Assembly: GCA_016210845.1 (NCBI GenBank)
Contig: JACQTK010000266.1
Coordinates: 1 to 48,489, forward strand
Direction of reading: 5' to 3'
From: Acidobacteriota bacterium
Lineage (GTDB): Bacteria; Acidobacteriota; Vicinamibacteria; Vicinamibacterales; UBA2999
DNA length: 48,489 bases
Position 1 is the first letter of the stretch. The number at the start of each line of letters is the position of its first letter. Positions 24,867-33,168 of the stretch are shown here, in pieces. The notes under the pieces are model-generated. The model saw only the letters and a program-made list of their open reading frames with translations, did no database searches and had not been told where the DNA came from. Made by a program: the position numbers and the translations under genes.

Positions 24867-25790
24867 CTACACCGTCTTTGTGCTCTTCCCTGCGAGGGCT
24901 TCCACCTCCTGTAACATCGGCACCCCTGCGATCGCCCCCAGCCGCGTGCAGCTGATCGCCGCCGCCGTGTTGGCAAAGCGCAGGATGTCCGGCGGACGGT
25001 CCCCCCGCAGCAGCGCGTAGATGAACGCGCCGCGGAACACGTCGCCGGCCCCGGTCGTGTCGATGGCGGCCACCGGGTGCGCCGGCTCGTGGTGGAGCCG
25101 GTCGTCCTCCAGCACCATGGCCCCGCGGGGGCCCAGCGTCACGCACAGCAGCCCCGCATGGCGGCGGCGCAGCGCGCGCAGCCCTTGCTCGACGTCGAGC
25201 TCTCCCGTCAGCGTCTCGACCACGCGCTCGGCGAAGATCGGCACCGTCACCAGGTGGATGAGCGCCTCGGTCCGATCCGTGACCCGCTCGATGTCGCTGG
25301 TCACGGGAATCCCCTTTTCCCGCGCAAGCGTGGCCGCCCGGATCGACGCTTCCACGTCCACATCGTCCACATGAACCAGCCGCGACGCTCGGATGACAGA
25401 GGGATCGATCTCCTCCGGCTGCAGGGTCAGGGTCGGGTCCCTCTCCCACAGGACGACCCGTTCGCCCTGCTGCTCGTCCAGAAGAATGACGGCAAACGGG
25501 TTGATCGCGTCGCGCACGACGACGTGGGCGGTGTCGACGCCGCGGCGCGCCAGCTCGTCATGCATGCGGCGGCCGTTGTCGTCGTTGCCGAGGGCGCCGA
25601 TGTAGGTCGTTCGCAGCCCCATGACCGCGCACGTGCAGAGGGCCGTCGCCACCTGTCCCCCGCAGGAAATGAGGTGGCTGCCGATCCGCATCTTGGCGGT
25701 CGGACTGTCGGGCTGCGGGTAGGCCGGCAGGCGGTAGACGTAGTCCACCGAGTTGGCGCCCACGCCGACGACGTCCCACCGAGTGTTCAT
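24867..25790 (-). CDS. PfkB/ribokinase-family carbohydrate kinase
   Basis: 307 residues from ATG 25790. N-terminal 'DVVGVGANSVDYVYRLPAYP' and 'HLISCGGQVATALCTCAVMGLRTTYIGALGNDDNGRRM' are the PfkB sugar-site region; 'DTTGAGDVFRGAFIYALL' is the C-terminal signature with catalytic Asp and the anion hole. It phosphorylates a sugar or nucleoside with ATP; the substrate cannot be read from sequence. The last codons ('AGKSTKTV') lie in the dispersed CTTCGTGGCTAC repeat, so the repeat has provided the C-terminus. Confidence 0.92.
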   Translation of the reverse strand: MNTRWDVVGVGANSVDYVYRLPAYPQPDSPTAKMRIGSHLISCGGQVATALCTCAVMGLRTTYIGALGNDDNGRRMHDELARRGVDTAHVVVRDAINPFAVILLDEQQGERVVLWERDPTLTLQPEEIDPSVIRASRLVHVDDVDVEASIRAATLAREKGIPVTSDIERVTDRTEALIHLVTVPIFAERVVETLTGELDVEQGLRALRRRHAGLLCVTLGPRGAMVLEDDRLHHEPAHPVAAIDTTGAGDVFRGAFIYALLRGDRPPDILRFANTAAAISCTRLGAIAGVPMLQEVEALAGKSTKTV

Positions 25791-25881
25791 TGCGAGCGCA
25801 TTATCGCCGCCATGACCGCTAATGCCTATTGCACCGGCGGCGCAGGTGCGGCAGTCTCCCGTCGAAGACGAGGAGCGCCGT

Positions 25882-27399
25882 ATGCCGGAACCATCACCCG
25901 ATTCACCCGAAACGCCGCTCGACTCCTGGAAGGCCATCGCGGCCTATCTCAACCGCGACATCAGCACGGTCAGGCGCTGGGAGGCGTCCGAAGGACTGCC
26001 GGTGCACCGTCACCGGCACCTGGCCCGCAGCAGCGTGTACGCCTACCCGAGCGAGCTCGACTCCTGGCGGGCGGGCCGGAGGCCGGAACGGTCGCCGGCG
26101 GTCGCATCGGCATCCCGTCCCCGCCTGCGGACGGTCGCTGTGGCCGCGCTCGCGGTCGTCATGCTGCTGGCCGGCGGCGACGGATGGATGGGTACGCCGA
26201 AGGGGCCGGCCGCGCAGGACCGCGGTCTCGTCGCCCGCGAAGTGTGGGCCGATCCCACCGCCGACGTCAGCGGCACGCCCACTCCCGATGGCCGCTTTGT
26301 CACGTTCATCGACTGGACGACGGGCGACGTGGCCGTACGCGATCTGACAACCGGCGTCAGCCGCCGCATCACGGGTAAAGGCTCCTTCGCGACGGCAGAC
26401 TTCGGGCAGTGGCCGATCGTGTCCGCCGACTCGACCGATGGCGCCTATCACTACGGTGTGAGGGCCGGAACACAGGACGTGTACGAGGCCGAACTCGATC
26501 CACGGACGGGCACGCTGTCCGCGTCGGCAGAACGGCTCACCCACCGGTTCGAAGGCTCGAATCTCGCCGGCGCGCTGTCGCCGGACGGCCGACGCCTCGC
26601 GTACGTCTCGCGCCGGGGTCCGTTGCTCGAGGGACCCGGAAGCATGGCCGTCGTCGTCCGCGCGCTCGACACCGGAGAAGAGCGTGACTTCCACTCGACG
26701 CTGCACTTGAGCGGGCGCAGGCCCGTGCTTCGCTGGTTTCCTGACGGCGAATCGATTCTGCTCACCGCTGCCGAGGGAGGAACCTGGACGCTGTCTCGCA
26801 TCCATGCGGAGACGGGAGCCGTCGCACCGCTGGCCGCGGGCCTCGGGACGCCTGGGTACGTGTTTCAGCCCCCGTCGATCTCCCCGAACGGGCGGACGGT
26901 CTTCTATTTCCGGCCGGACGCCGGGACCCACGAGTACTCGCTGATGGCCTATGACATCGACACACGTCGGCAGGAGGAGCTGTTCCGCTCGAAGGAGGCA
27001 CTGCTCTCGCTGGCGCTCTCGCGGAATGGGCGGCAGGTGGCGATAGCGACCAGCGGCGCCCCGAGGACGGTGTTCGTCATGGCTCTCGACGGAAGCAGCC
27101 GCCGGGAGGTGTTTCGCATCGAGCAGCGTGCCAGGGAGACGCTGTCGGGCGAGGGACTCGAGTGGTCGCCCGACGATCGGTTCGTCTACTTCGTCCGCAG
27201 CTTCCGCGACGAGCCGACTGGCGCGCGCGATCAGCTCTGGCGTGTGCCCGTGACAGGCGGAACGCCGGAACACATTCTGTCGGCGGATGGCCTCGCCTTT
27301 CCAGCCATCTCCCGCGACGGACGACGGCTCGTGTTCACGGCCGGCCGGATGGCGCTCGCAGCGCTGTGGGTGATGGAGAACGCCGTGTCGATCCCTTGA
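25882..27399 (+). CDS. Transmembrane HTH regulator with TolB-like beta-propeller
   Basis: About 505 residues from ATG 25882 (AGGAG 8 bases upstream; 25822 is a longer, weaker option). N-terminal MerR/excisionase-like HTH: 'LDSWKAIAAYLNRDISTVRRWEASEGLPVHRH'. One membrane helix near residue 90 ('VAVAALAVVMLLAGG'). A periplasmic propeller follows with repeated 'SPDGRRLAYVS', 'SPNGRTVFYF', 'SPDDRFVYFV' and 'SRDGRRLVFTA' blades. One-component regulators of this build are abundant in Acidobacteriota; the ligand is unknown. The stop is directly followed by the cytochrome c peroxidase fragment. Confidence 0.85.
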   Translation: MPEPSPDSPETPLDSWKAIAAYLNRDISTVRRWEASEGLPVHRHRHLARSSVYAYPSELDSWRAGRRPERSPAVASASRPRLRTVAVAALAVVMLLAGGDGWMGTPKGPAAQDRGLVAREVWADPTADVSGTPTPDGRFVTFIDWTTGDVAVRDLTTGVSRRITGKGSFATADFGQWPIVSADSTDGAYHYGVRAGTQDVYEAELDPRTGTLSASAERLTHRFEGSNLAGALSPDGRRLAYVSRRGPLLEGPGSMAVVVRALDTGEERDFHSTLHLSGRRPVLRWFPDGESILLTAAEGGTWTLSRIHAETGAVAPLAAGLGTPGYVFQPPSISPNGRTVFYFRPDAGTHEYSLMAYDIDTRRQEELFRSKEALLSLALSRNGRQVAIATSGAPRTVFVMALDGSSRREVFRIEQRARETLSGEGLEWSPDDRFVYFVRSFRDEPTGARDQLWRVPVTGGTPEHILSADGLAFPAISRDGRRLVFTAGRMALAALWVMENAVSIP

Positions 27400-27400
27400 C

Positions 27401-27871
27401 GGCGTCCATCGTCTTCGTCTCGACCACTACCTGCACGGTCAGCGCGATGCGCTGTCGACGCAGGAGCGTCATGGCCTCACGCTCTTCCGAGGGAGAGCCG
27501 GCTGCAGCACCTGTCACGCGGGGCCGACGCTCAGCGACGAGCAGTTCCACAACACTGGCGTCGCATGGGAGGGCCGGAGGTTTCGCGATCCGGGCCGATT
27601 CGCCGTGAGCGGTCTGGACGCCGACCGCGGCGCCTTCAAGACGCCGACGCTGAGAGAGGTCGCGCGCACGCCGCCGTACATGCACGACGGCAGCCTGCGG
27701 ACGCTCGACGCCGTGGTGCGCTTCTACGATCGCGGAGGACGGATGAACCCACACCTCGATCCCGCTGTTCGTCCCCTTGGCCTCTCTCGAAACGAGAGGC
27801 ACGCGCTCGTGGCGTTTCTCCATTCGCTGACAGGCCAGGTGATTGAAGGGGGCACGCGCGCAGAACGGTAG
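27401..27871 (+). pseudogene. 3' half of a di-haem cytochrome c peroxidase / MauG-family gene
   Basis: Frame 2 from 27401 reads 'LDHYLHGQRDALSTQERHGLTLFRGRAGCSTCHAGPTLSD', 'FHNTGVAW', 'DRGAFKTPTLREVARTPPYMHDGSLRTLDAVVRFYDRGG' and ends at TAG 27871. CSTCH is the C-terminal haem site, and Met in 'PPYMHDGS' is its usual axial region. The N-terminal haem domain and signal peptide are absent; similarity begins within a few bases of the stop of the preceding gene, so a deletion probably joined the two. The tracked ORFs 27565 and 27605 show only parts. No plausible start codon. Confidence 0.87.
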
Positions 27872-27949
27872 GGATTCAGTGAAGGTGGCTGGAAGCACGT
27901 GGCGAGCCTGAGGGAGCTGGCTTCGTCCACGTCGTGGCTGAACTGCGGC

Positions 27950-28027
27950 CGAAGTGCCTATATTTGTCTTTGTCTTCGCGACCTTCGTGTCCTTCGTGGC
28001 TGATCGTCTTCGTGTGCTTCGTGGCTA
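27950..28027. repeat. CTTCGTG-type dispersed intergenic repeat
   Basis: Degenerate tandem units such as CTTTGTCTTCGCGACCTTCG, TGTCCTTCGTGGCTGATCG and TGCTTCGTGGCTACC. Related units lie at 24730-24880 (CTTTGTGGC, CTTCGTGGCTAC). On the opposite strand they read AAGGACACGAAGG, the type of repeat that encodes 'HEGHEG' strings when translated. Both clusters sit at the 3' ends of minus-strand genes. Confidence 0.7.
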
Positions 28028-28852
28028 CCCTCCAGGCTGCACCTTCCCGCGCTCCCACCCCTTGTAGGTGCCCAGCACGCGAATCCACTTCGCGAACTCG
28101 CCGAGCTGCGTCAGCGCGCGCGCGCAGGGCAGGTCGTCGCGGCGCGCCTCGATGTCGACGTAGAACAGGTACTCCCACGGCCGCCCGCGGATCGGGCGGC
28201 TCTCGAGCTTGCTGAGATTGATGTCGCGCAGCGCGAAGACGCTCAGCGCCCGAAACAGCGACCCCGGCGTGCTGGGCAGCGCGAACACGATCGTCGTCTT
28301 GTTGCCATCGGTCGGCAGCGCACCGCCGATCACGAAGAACCGCGTGATGTTGTACTCGTAGTCCTGCACCGCCTCCTGGAGCACCTCGAGGCCGAAGACC
28401 TCGGCCGCGCGGCGCGACGCCAGCGCCGCCGCGCCTCTGAGCCGCTGCTCCGCCACGAGCTTGGCCCCTCCTGCCGTGTCGTACACGGCCTCCACGGTCA
28501 CGCCGAGCTCCTTGAGGTAGCGCTCGCACTGGGCCAGCGCCTGCGGGTGCGAATAGACGATCGTGATGTCCTCGAGCTTGGTTCCGGGCAGCGCCTGCAG
28601 ACAATGGACGACGTCGAGCTCGACCTCGCCGGTGATGGGAATCTCGTGGTCGACGAGCAGGTCGTAGTTGCGGTGAATCGTCCCGCCGATCGAGTTCTCC
28701 ATCGGCACGATGCCGTGCGTGGCGCGCTTCTGCACCACCGCGTCGAACACCTCGTCGAACGCCTTGCACGGCAGCGTCTCGGTGTGTGGCGAGTACAGCA
28801 GCGCCGCCGCCTCGCTGTAGGCGCCCGGCTCTCCCTGATATGCGATTCTCAC
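28025..28852 (-). CDS. pheA: Prephenate dehydratase
   Basis: 275 residues from GTG 28852, with GGGG upstream and a GTGA overlap with the preceding gene. Prephenate dehydratase domain: 'IAYQGEPGAYSEAAALLY', 'GIVPMENSIGGTIHRNYDLL' and the catalytic 'NITRFFVIG' (Thr-Arg-Phe). The C-terminal ACT domain has 'GSLFRALSVFALRDINLSKLESRPIRGRPWEYLFYVDIE', the Phe-binding 'ESRP' motif, so feedback inhibition by phenylalanine is expected. It converts prephenate to phenylpyruvate. No chorismate mutase domain. The gene ends in a dispersed repeat. Last gene of a four-gene operon. Confidence 0.95.
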   Translation of the reverse strand: MRIAYQGEPGAYSEAAALLYSPHTETLPCKAFDEVFDAVVQKRATHGIVPMENSIGGTIHRNYDLLVDHEIPITGEVELDVVHCLQALPGTKLEDITIVYSHPQALAQCERYLKELGVTVEAVYDTAGGAKLVAEQRLRGAAALASRRAAEVFGLEVLQEAVQDYEYNITRFFVIGGALPTDGNKTTIVFALPSTPGSLFRALSVFALRDINLSKLESRPIRGRPWEYLFYVDIEARRDDLPCARALTQLGEFAKWIRVLGTYKGWERGKVQPGG

Positions 28853-29280
28853 GACGTCCCCCCCGTCGAAGCCCCCGAGGCCGCCTTCGCCCGGATCATC
28901 CCGCCCGCCAGCATTGCCGGACCCGTGAGCACCACCAGCGCCACGCGCGTCCACGCCGGGGTGAACGGGGCGTACTCGCTCAGCGTGAAGCCCCAGATGA
29001 GCGCGGCGGTCTGCAGGAGCGCCGCCGCCGACGCGTGCGCCATCTCGCGCGTTCCCGCAATCTTGGCGGCCATGTACCCGCCCAGCACCGCCGCCAGAGA
29101 GTTGTACACGAGCTTGGCCGCCAGGATGCCAGGACGGTTCCGCACCGCGAAATAGCCCGCCATGTCCTCGATCGAGGCGTCGGCCACCGCATTGACCAGC
29201 GTGAACTCGAGCGGCTCCACGACGAGCGACACCAGCGCCACGCCGCCGATCACCGCGATCAGGCTGCGGACCAGATTCAT
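28849..29280 (-). CDS. Small membrane protein, unknown function
   Basis: 143 residues with four likely membrane helices: residues 5-22 ('SLIAVIGGVALVSLVV'), about 52-75, about 80-100 and about 107-130. Start ATG 29280 overlaps the VIT1-like stop by ATGA, and its stop overlaps pheA by GTGA. No motif I recognise. Wedged by overlaps into an operon with a ferritin-VIT1 transporter and pheA, so it is co-expressed with both. Confidence 0.78.
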   Translation of the reverse strand: MNLVRSLIAVIGGVALVSLVVEPLEFTLVNAVADASIEDMAGYFAVRNRPGILAAKLVYNSLAAVLGGYMAAKIAGTREMAHASAAALLQTAALIWGFTLSEYAPFTPAWTRVALVVLTGPAMLAGGMIRAKAASGASTGGTS

Positions 29281-30410
29281 GCCATCAGCAGGCCGCCGAT
29301 CAGGTAGCCCGCCGCCGCCACGCCGAAGCCGACGAGAAACATGTCGCGGCCGCTCGCCCACACGCTCCGGCCCGTGAAGATGCTGCGCGCCGCGCCGATG
29401 CCGAAGTGCGCCAGCATGCTGATCGTCAGCGACACCCAGATGGCGGTGCTCGCGTCGGCCAGGAGGAACGGCAGCAGCGGAATGCCCGCCCCCACCGCGG
29501 TCGCCGACCCCGTGACCACGCCGTCGGCCAGCGGCGTCACCGCGGGCGGCTGGATGCCCAGCTCCTCCTGCACCTTGGTCGCCAGCGCCCGCTGCGGATC
29601 GCGCATCATGGCCTTGGCGCTCTCACGGGCGCGCGCGGGCGCCAGCCCCTTCGCCTCGAGGATGAGCGCCAGCTCCTTCTCTTCCAGGTCGGGCATCAGG
29701 CGCAGCTCTTCCTGCTCGATCGCGACCTGCCGCGCCGCGACCTCCGCCTGGCTCTTGGCCGCGAGGTAGCCGCTCGATCCCATCGACAGCGCGTCGGCGA
29801 GCGCACCGGCCACGCCGGTCACGATGACCAGGTTCGGGCCGACGTCGGCGCCAATCACGCCGGCCACCAGCCCGAAGTTGGCCGTGAGGCCGTCGTTGAA
29901 GCCGTAGACGACGCTCCGGAGGTAGCCTGCCCCGAGCGTGATGTGCCACGGCTCGCCCTCGCGGCCCATCGAGTCGGAGAGATCCTGCGCGTGCTCGGCC
30001 GACTCGGTGGCGATGGCCATGGCCGTCTCGTGCGTCGACCCGTGCCTGGCGCGGCGCGCCAGCCGCAGGTACGATCCGACCTCGCGCGACTCCTGCCGCA
30101 CGATGATCGGCAGCACCGCCGACGAGCCGAACCACCGGGCCGTCCACGCGAGCGCGCGCGTCCGGAGCGACGGCGCGTGCGCCGGTACCGACCCGCCGTG
30201 GGCCGCGAAGAGCGCCCGCCAGCGCTGCACGTGTGCGTCCTCCACCGTGGCGAGCCGCTCGAAGATCGAGCGCCGCGTGGCGTCGGATTCCGAGCGCGCG
30301 AGCGCGCGGTACAGCCAGGCGGCATCCATCTCATCGCGGTAATACTCCGCCCAGACCGGATCGACGCCTACGTTTCCACCCGCCTTACCCGCCCCACCCG
30401 CCTTACCCAA
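29277..30410 (-). CDS. Ferritin-like/VIT1 fusion transporter (MbfA-like iron/manganese exporter)
   Basis: 377 residues. The N-terminal 140 residues form a rubrerythrin-like four-helix bundle with metal-ligand patterns 'EYYRDEMDAAWLY', 'LATVEDAHVQRW', 'RQESREVGSYL' and 'ESAEHAQ'. Residues from about 160 form a VIT1/CCC1 domain with 'VVYGFNDGLTANFGLVAGVIG', a cytosolic metal-binding helix hairpin rich in Glu ('AIEQEELRLMPDLEEKELALILEAKG') and further membrane helices. In alphaproteobacterial MbfA this fusion exports iron and protects against peroxide. The start appears to be TTG 30410 in TTGGGTAA, overlapping the rhomboid stop by 8 bp; the first 15 residues come from a GGTAAGGCGGGTGGGGC-type tandem repeat, so the true start may be later. 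Confidence 0.87.
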   Translation of the reverse strand: MGKAGGAGKAGGNVGVDPVWAEYYRDEMDAAWLYRALARSESDATRRSIFERLATVEDAHVQRWRALFAAHGGSVPAHAPSLRTRALAWTARWFGSSAVLPIIVRQESREVGSYLRLARRARHGSTHETAMAIATESAEHAQDLSDSMGREGEPWHITLGAGYLRSVVYGFNDGLTANFGLVAGVIGADVGPNLVIVTGVAGALADALSMGSSGYLAAKSQAEVAARQVAIEQEELRLMPDLEEKELALILEAKGLAPARARESAKAMMRDPQRALATKVQEELGIQPPAVTPLADGVVTGSATAVGAGIPLLPFLLADASTAIWVSLTISMLAHFGIGAARSIFTGRSVWASGRDMFLVGFGVAAAGYLIGGLLMA

Positions 30411-31257
30411 GGAACTGCAATCCGTGCAGGATCGACACCACGACGGCGAGCAGCGAGAGGCCGAGGCAGCCCAGCGCCATCGCGATGTGATCGATCCGTT
30501 CGGGCTTGAGCGGGTCGAGCATCCGTGCCGCCAGGTAGCCGCCCCCGAAGCCGCCCGCGTGCGCGTAATTGTCGACGCCAGGCATCAGGAAGCCGAACAG
30601 GCCGAGCATGAGGGCGTACGACAAGGCCTCGCTGCCGACGATCCGGCTGCCGCCGCGGCGGCCGTAGTAGACGAGCGCGCCGAGCAGCCCGAAGATCGAC
30701 GCCGACGCCCCGACGGTGAACTGGCCGCCGCGCAGCAGGAACACGTTCGGCAGGAAGGCGCCGGCAAACGAGCTGAGCGCGAACCCCACGATCCCCGCCG
30801 CCGTGTAGATGATGACCATGCGGCCCGGGCCGTAGAGATCGGCGGTGGCCGGCGCGAGCTGGCGCACCCACAGCATGTTGAACAGGATGTGGAGCGCGCC
30901 GCCGTGCAGCCAGCCCGCGCTGAGGACCGTCCACCAGCGGTCGGCGACGAACACGGGCACGGCGCCGCTGGCGCCGAACAGGAAGAGCGCCTCACGGCTC
31001 GGCGAGAAGAACGAGAACACGCCGCCCATGCCGATGTTGCCGCGCGAGCCGACGAGCGTCAGCACGTAGAGCACCGCGCACGTGCCCATGACGAACGGGA
31101 CGAAGCCCATGTCGTGGCCGAGCGCACGGAGCGCGGGGGCGAAGCCCCAGAGGCCGGGATTCCGCCGCCCGCAGTTGTAGCAGCGGTCGTCGTTGACGCC
31201 GACGAGCACGCCGCACGAGGTGCAGATGACGGATCCGGATGTCTGGCGCCTGAACAC
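30403..31257 (-). CDS. Rhomboid intramembrane serine protease with N-terminal zinc ribbon
   Basis: 284 residues from GTG 31257. The N-terminus has a two-Cys-pair zinc ribbon, 'CTSCG...CYNCGRR' (residues 12-32). Six or seven helices follow, with 'GWLHGGALHILFNMLW' (His and Asn of the oxyanion region), 'TVGASASIFG' (catalytic Ser about 185) and 'NYAHAGGFGGGY' (catalytic His 233). It cleaves membrane-spanning substrates within the bilayer; target unknown. The serine motif is GASA rather than the classical GxSG, an accepted variant. First gene of a minus-strand operon that continues to pheA. Confidence 0.92.
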   Translation of the reverse strand: MFRRQTSGSVICTSCGVLVGVNDDRCYNCGRRNPGLWGFAPALRALGHDMGFVPFVMGTCAVLYVLTLVGSRGNIGMGGVFSFFSPSREALFLFGASGAVPVFVADRWWTVLSAGWLHGGALHILFNMLWVRQLAPATADLYGPGRMVIIYTAAGIVGFALSSFAGAFLPNVFLLRGGQFTVGASASIFGLLGALVYYGRRGGSRIVGSEALSYALMLGLFGFLMPGVDNYAHAGGFGGGYLAARMLDPLKPERIDHIAMALGCLGLSLLAVVVSILHGLQFLG

Positions 31258-31280
31258 CAGGTCGATGATAGCCTGTATCG

Positions 31281-31865
31281 ATGCGTCTCATTGTCGGGAT
31301 CTCGGGAGCCACCGGCGTGATCTACGGCATCCGCCTGCTGGAGCGGCTGCGCGAGGCGGGGGTGGAGACGCATCTCGTGATCAGCCGCTGGGGCGGCCGG
31401 ACGCTGCTCCACGAGACGCCGTACTCGCGCGCGCAGGTCGAGACGCTCGCCCATGAGGTCTACGCGCCGAGCGACATGGGCGCCGCCATCGCGAGCGGCT
31501 CGTTCCAGACGGCGGGCATGATCGTGGCGCCCTGCAGCGCCAAGACGCTCGCGGCCATCGCGCACGGGTACGGCGACAGCCTGATCCACCGGGCCGCCGA
31601 CGTCGTGCTGAAGGAGCGGCGCACGCTGCTGCTGGCCGTCCGCGAGGCGCCGCTCAGCGCCATCCACCTGGAGAACATGCTGAAGCTGGCGCGGATGGGC
31701 GCGGTGATCCTGCCGCCCGTACCGACCTTCTATCACCACCCCACGACGATCGACGACATCGTCGATCACTCCGTGGCGCGCATGCTGGATCACTTCGGCA
31801 TTCAGGTGCCGGGAGCGCCCCGCTGGTCGGGGGACATGGGGGTCGGGAGCCTCAGGGAGGATTAG
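31281..31865 (+). CDS. ubiX: Flavin prenyltransferase
   Basis: 194 residues. N-terminal FMN-binding 'LIVGISGATGVIYGIRLLERL', then 'SDMGAAIASGSFQTAGMIVAPCSAKTLAAIAHGYGDSLIHRAADVVLKERRTLLLAVREAPLSAIHLENMLKL' and 'PPVPTFYHHPTTIDDIVDH', the full set of UbiX/Pad1 motifs. It makes prenylated FMN, the cofactor for UbiD-type decarboxylases. No ubiD in the window. Only 23 bp separate it from the divergent rhomboid start, so the two promoters must overlap or lie inside the genes. Confidence 0.96.
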   Translation: MRLIVGISGATGVIYGIRLLERLREAGVETHLVISRWGGRTLLHETPYSRAQVETLAHEVYAPSDMGAAIASGSFQTAGMIVAPCSAKTLAAIAHGYGDSLIHRAADVVLKERRTLLLAVREAPLSAIHLENMLKLARMGAVILPPVPTFYHHPTTIDDIVDHSVARMLDHFGIQVPGAPRWSGDMGVGSLRED

Positions 31866-32007
31866 AAGGCCTGCGTACCCGGAGCCAGGAACAACCTGGA
31901 GCGGGGCTCCGTCTAAGGCCGAAGCGCCCTGAATTGCCCGTGAGACGAACCCTTCGCCGCATCGTCGTCGTCAGCGCGTCTCGGGCAACCGCGCTCGCAG
32001 AGGTGCC

Positions 32008-33168
32008 ATGACGACGAACCACGCCAACGACGCGACGTCCCGGAAGCCTCTTCGCCTGTGGCCGGGCGTGGTCGCCGCGGCGCTCATCGTGCTGCTCAGC
32101 TTCGTCGGACCTCTCATCGTGCCCGGCGCCGCGCTCGTCGGCATCCTTGGAGGAATGGTCGGGGGGTTGGCTGTCGTTGTGTGGTGGGTGTTCTTCAGCC
32201 GGGCGCCCTGGTCCGAACGCCTGGGCGCGATCGTCCTGATGGTGGTCGCGCTTCTCGCGACATCGCGCGTGGTTCACGAGTCCATTGCGAACGGCATGAT
32301 GGGGATGATGCTCCCATTCTACACAATGGGAGGGACCGGAATCGTGAACGCGCTGGACGCCGACGACGGCGTGCTTCTCTGGTCGCGTAATGCCGCGGCC
32401 GACACAGGCAAGGCGGTTCCGGACTGGGGCGTCGCGAGCTCGCCGCTGGTGATCGACGACCTCGTCATCGTCGCGGTCGCCGGCGAGCTTGTCGCCTACG
32501 ACGTCGCCACCGGGAGCCCGCGCTGGTTCGGCCCGGAAGGCGGCGGTGGGTACAGCTCGCCACATCTGGTCACGATCGACCAGGCTCCCCAGATCGTGCT
32601 GCTGCGTGGAGGCCGAACGATCAGTGTCGCGCCGGCTGACGGCACGCTGCTCTGGGACCACACGTGGCAGCCGGGCGTGAGCATCGTGCAGCCGGCGGTG
32701 ACTGTGGGCGGTGACGTCCTGATCGCGGCAGGCGATGGAATGGCCGGGGCCGGCATCCGCCGCCTCGCGGTCGCACGCGGACCCGAGGGGTGGACGGTCG
32801 AGGAGCGCTGGACGTCGCGGGGGTTGAAGCCCTACTTCAACGACTTCGTCGTTCACAAGGGCCACGCCTTCGGCTTCGACGGCAGCATCCTCGCGAGCAT
32901 CGACCTCGCAGACGGCACGCGCACGTGGAAGGGCGGACGCTACGGCCACGGCCAGCTCGTGCTGTTGCCCGATCAGGACGTGCTGCTGGTGCTGTCGGAG
33001 CAGGGTGAGCTGGCGCTGGTAAAGGCGGCCCCCGACCAGTTCACGGAGCTCGCGCGCTTCCCGGCGATCGAGGGCAAGACCTGGAACCACCCAGTGCTGG
33101 TCGGCGACGTCCTCCTGGTTCGCAACGGCGAGGAGATGGCGGCGTTCCGGCTGTCCCTCGTGGATTAG
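32008..33168 (+). CDS. Membrane-anchored PQQ-like beta-propeller protein, probably with an internal deletion
   Basis: 386 residues. The N-terminal 100 hold about three membrane helices ('GVVAAALIVLLSFVGPLIVPGAALVGILGGMVGG...', 'LGAIVLMVVALLATSRV'). The propeller begins abruptly with 'GTGIVNALDADDGVLLWSRNAAADTGK' and has repeated 'DG..LW' blades ('APADGTLLWDHTW', 'DLADGTRTWKGG'), the PQQ/outer-membrane-assembly type. I recall related acidobacterial proteins as longer, with several more helices and a first blade between 'MMLP' and 'GIVNALD'; here these are missing without frame loss. Function unknown. It ends overlapping the convergent gene by 4 bp. Confidence 0.75.
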   Translation: MTTNHANDATSRKPLRLWPGVVAAALIVLLSFVGPLIVPGAALVGILGGMVGGLAVVVWWVFFSRAPWSERLGAIVLMVVALLATSRVVHESIANGMMGMMLPFYTMGGTGIVNALDADDGVLLWSRNAAADTGKAVPDWGVASSPLVIDDLVIVAVAGELVAYDVATGSPRWFGPEGGGGYSSPHLVTIDQAPQIVLLRGGRTISVAPADGTLLWDHTWQPGVSIVQPAVTVGGDVLIAAGDGMAGAGIRRLAVARGPEGWTVEERWTSRGLKPYFNDFVVHKGHAFGFDGSILASIDLADGTRTWKGGRYGHGQLVLLPDQDVLLVLSEQGELALVKAAPDQFTELARFPAIEGKTWNHPVLVGDVLLVRNGEEMAAFRLSLVD

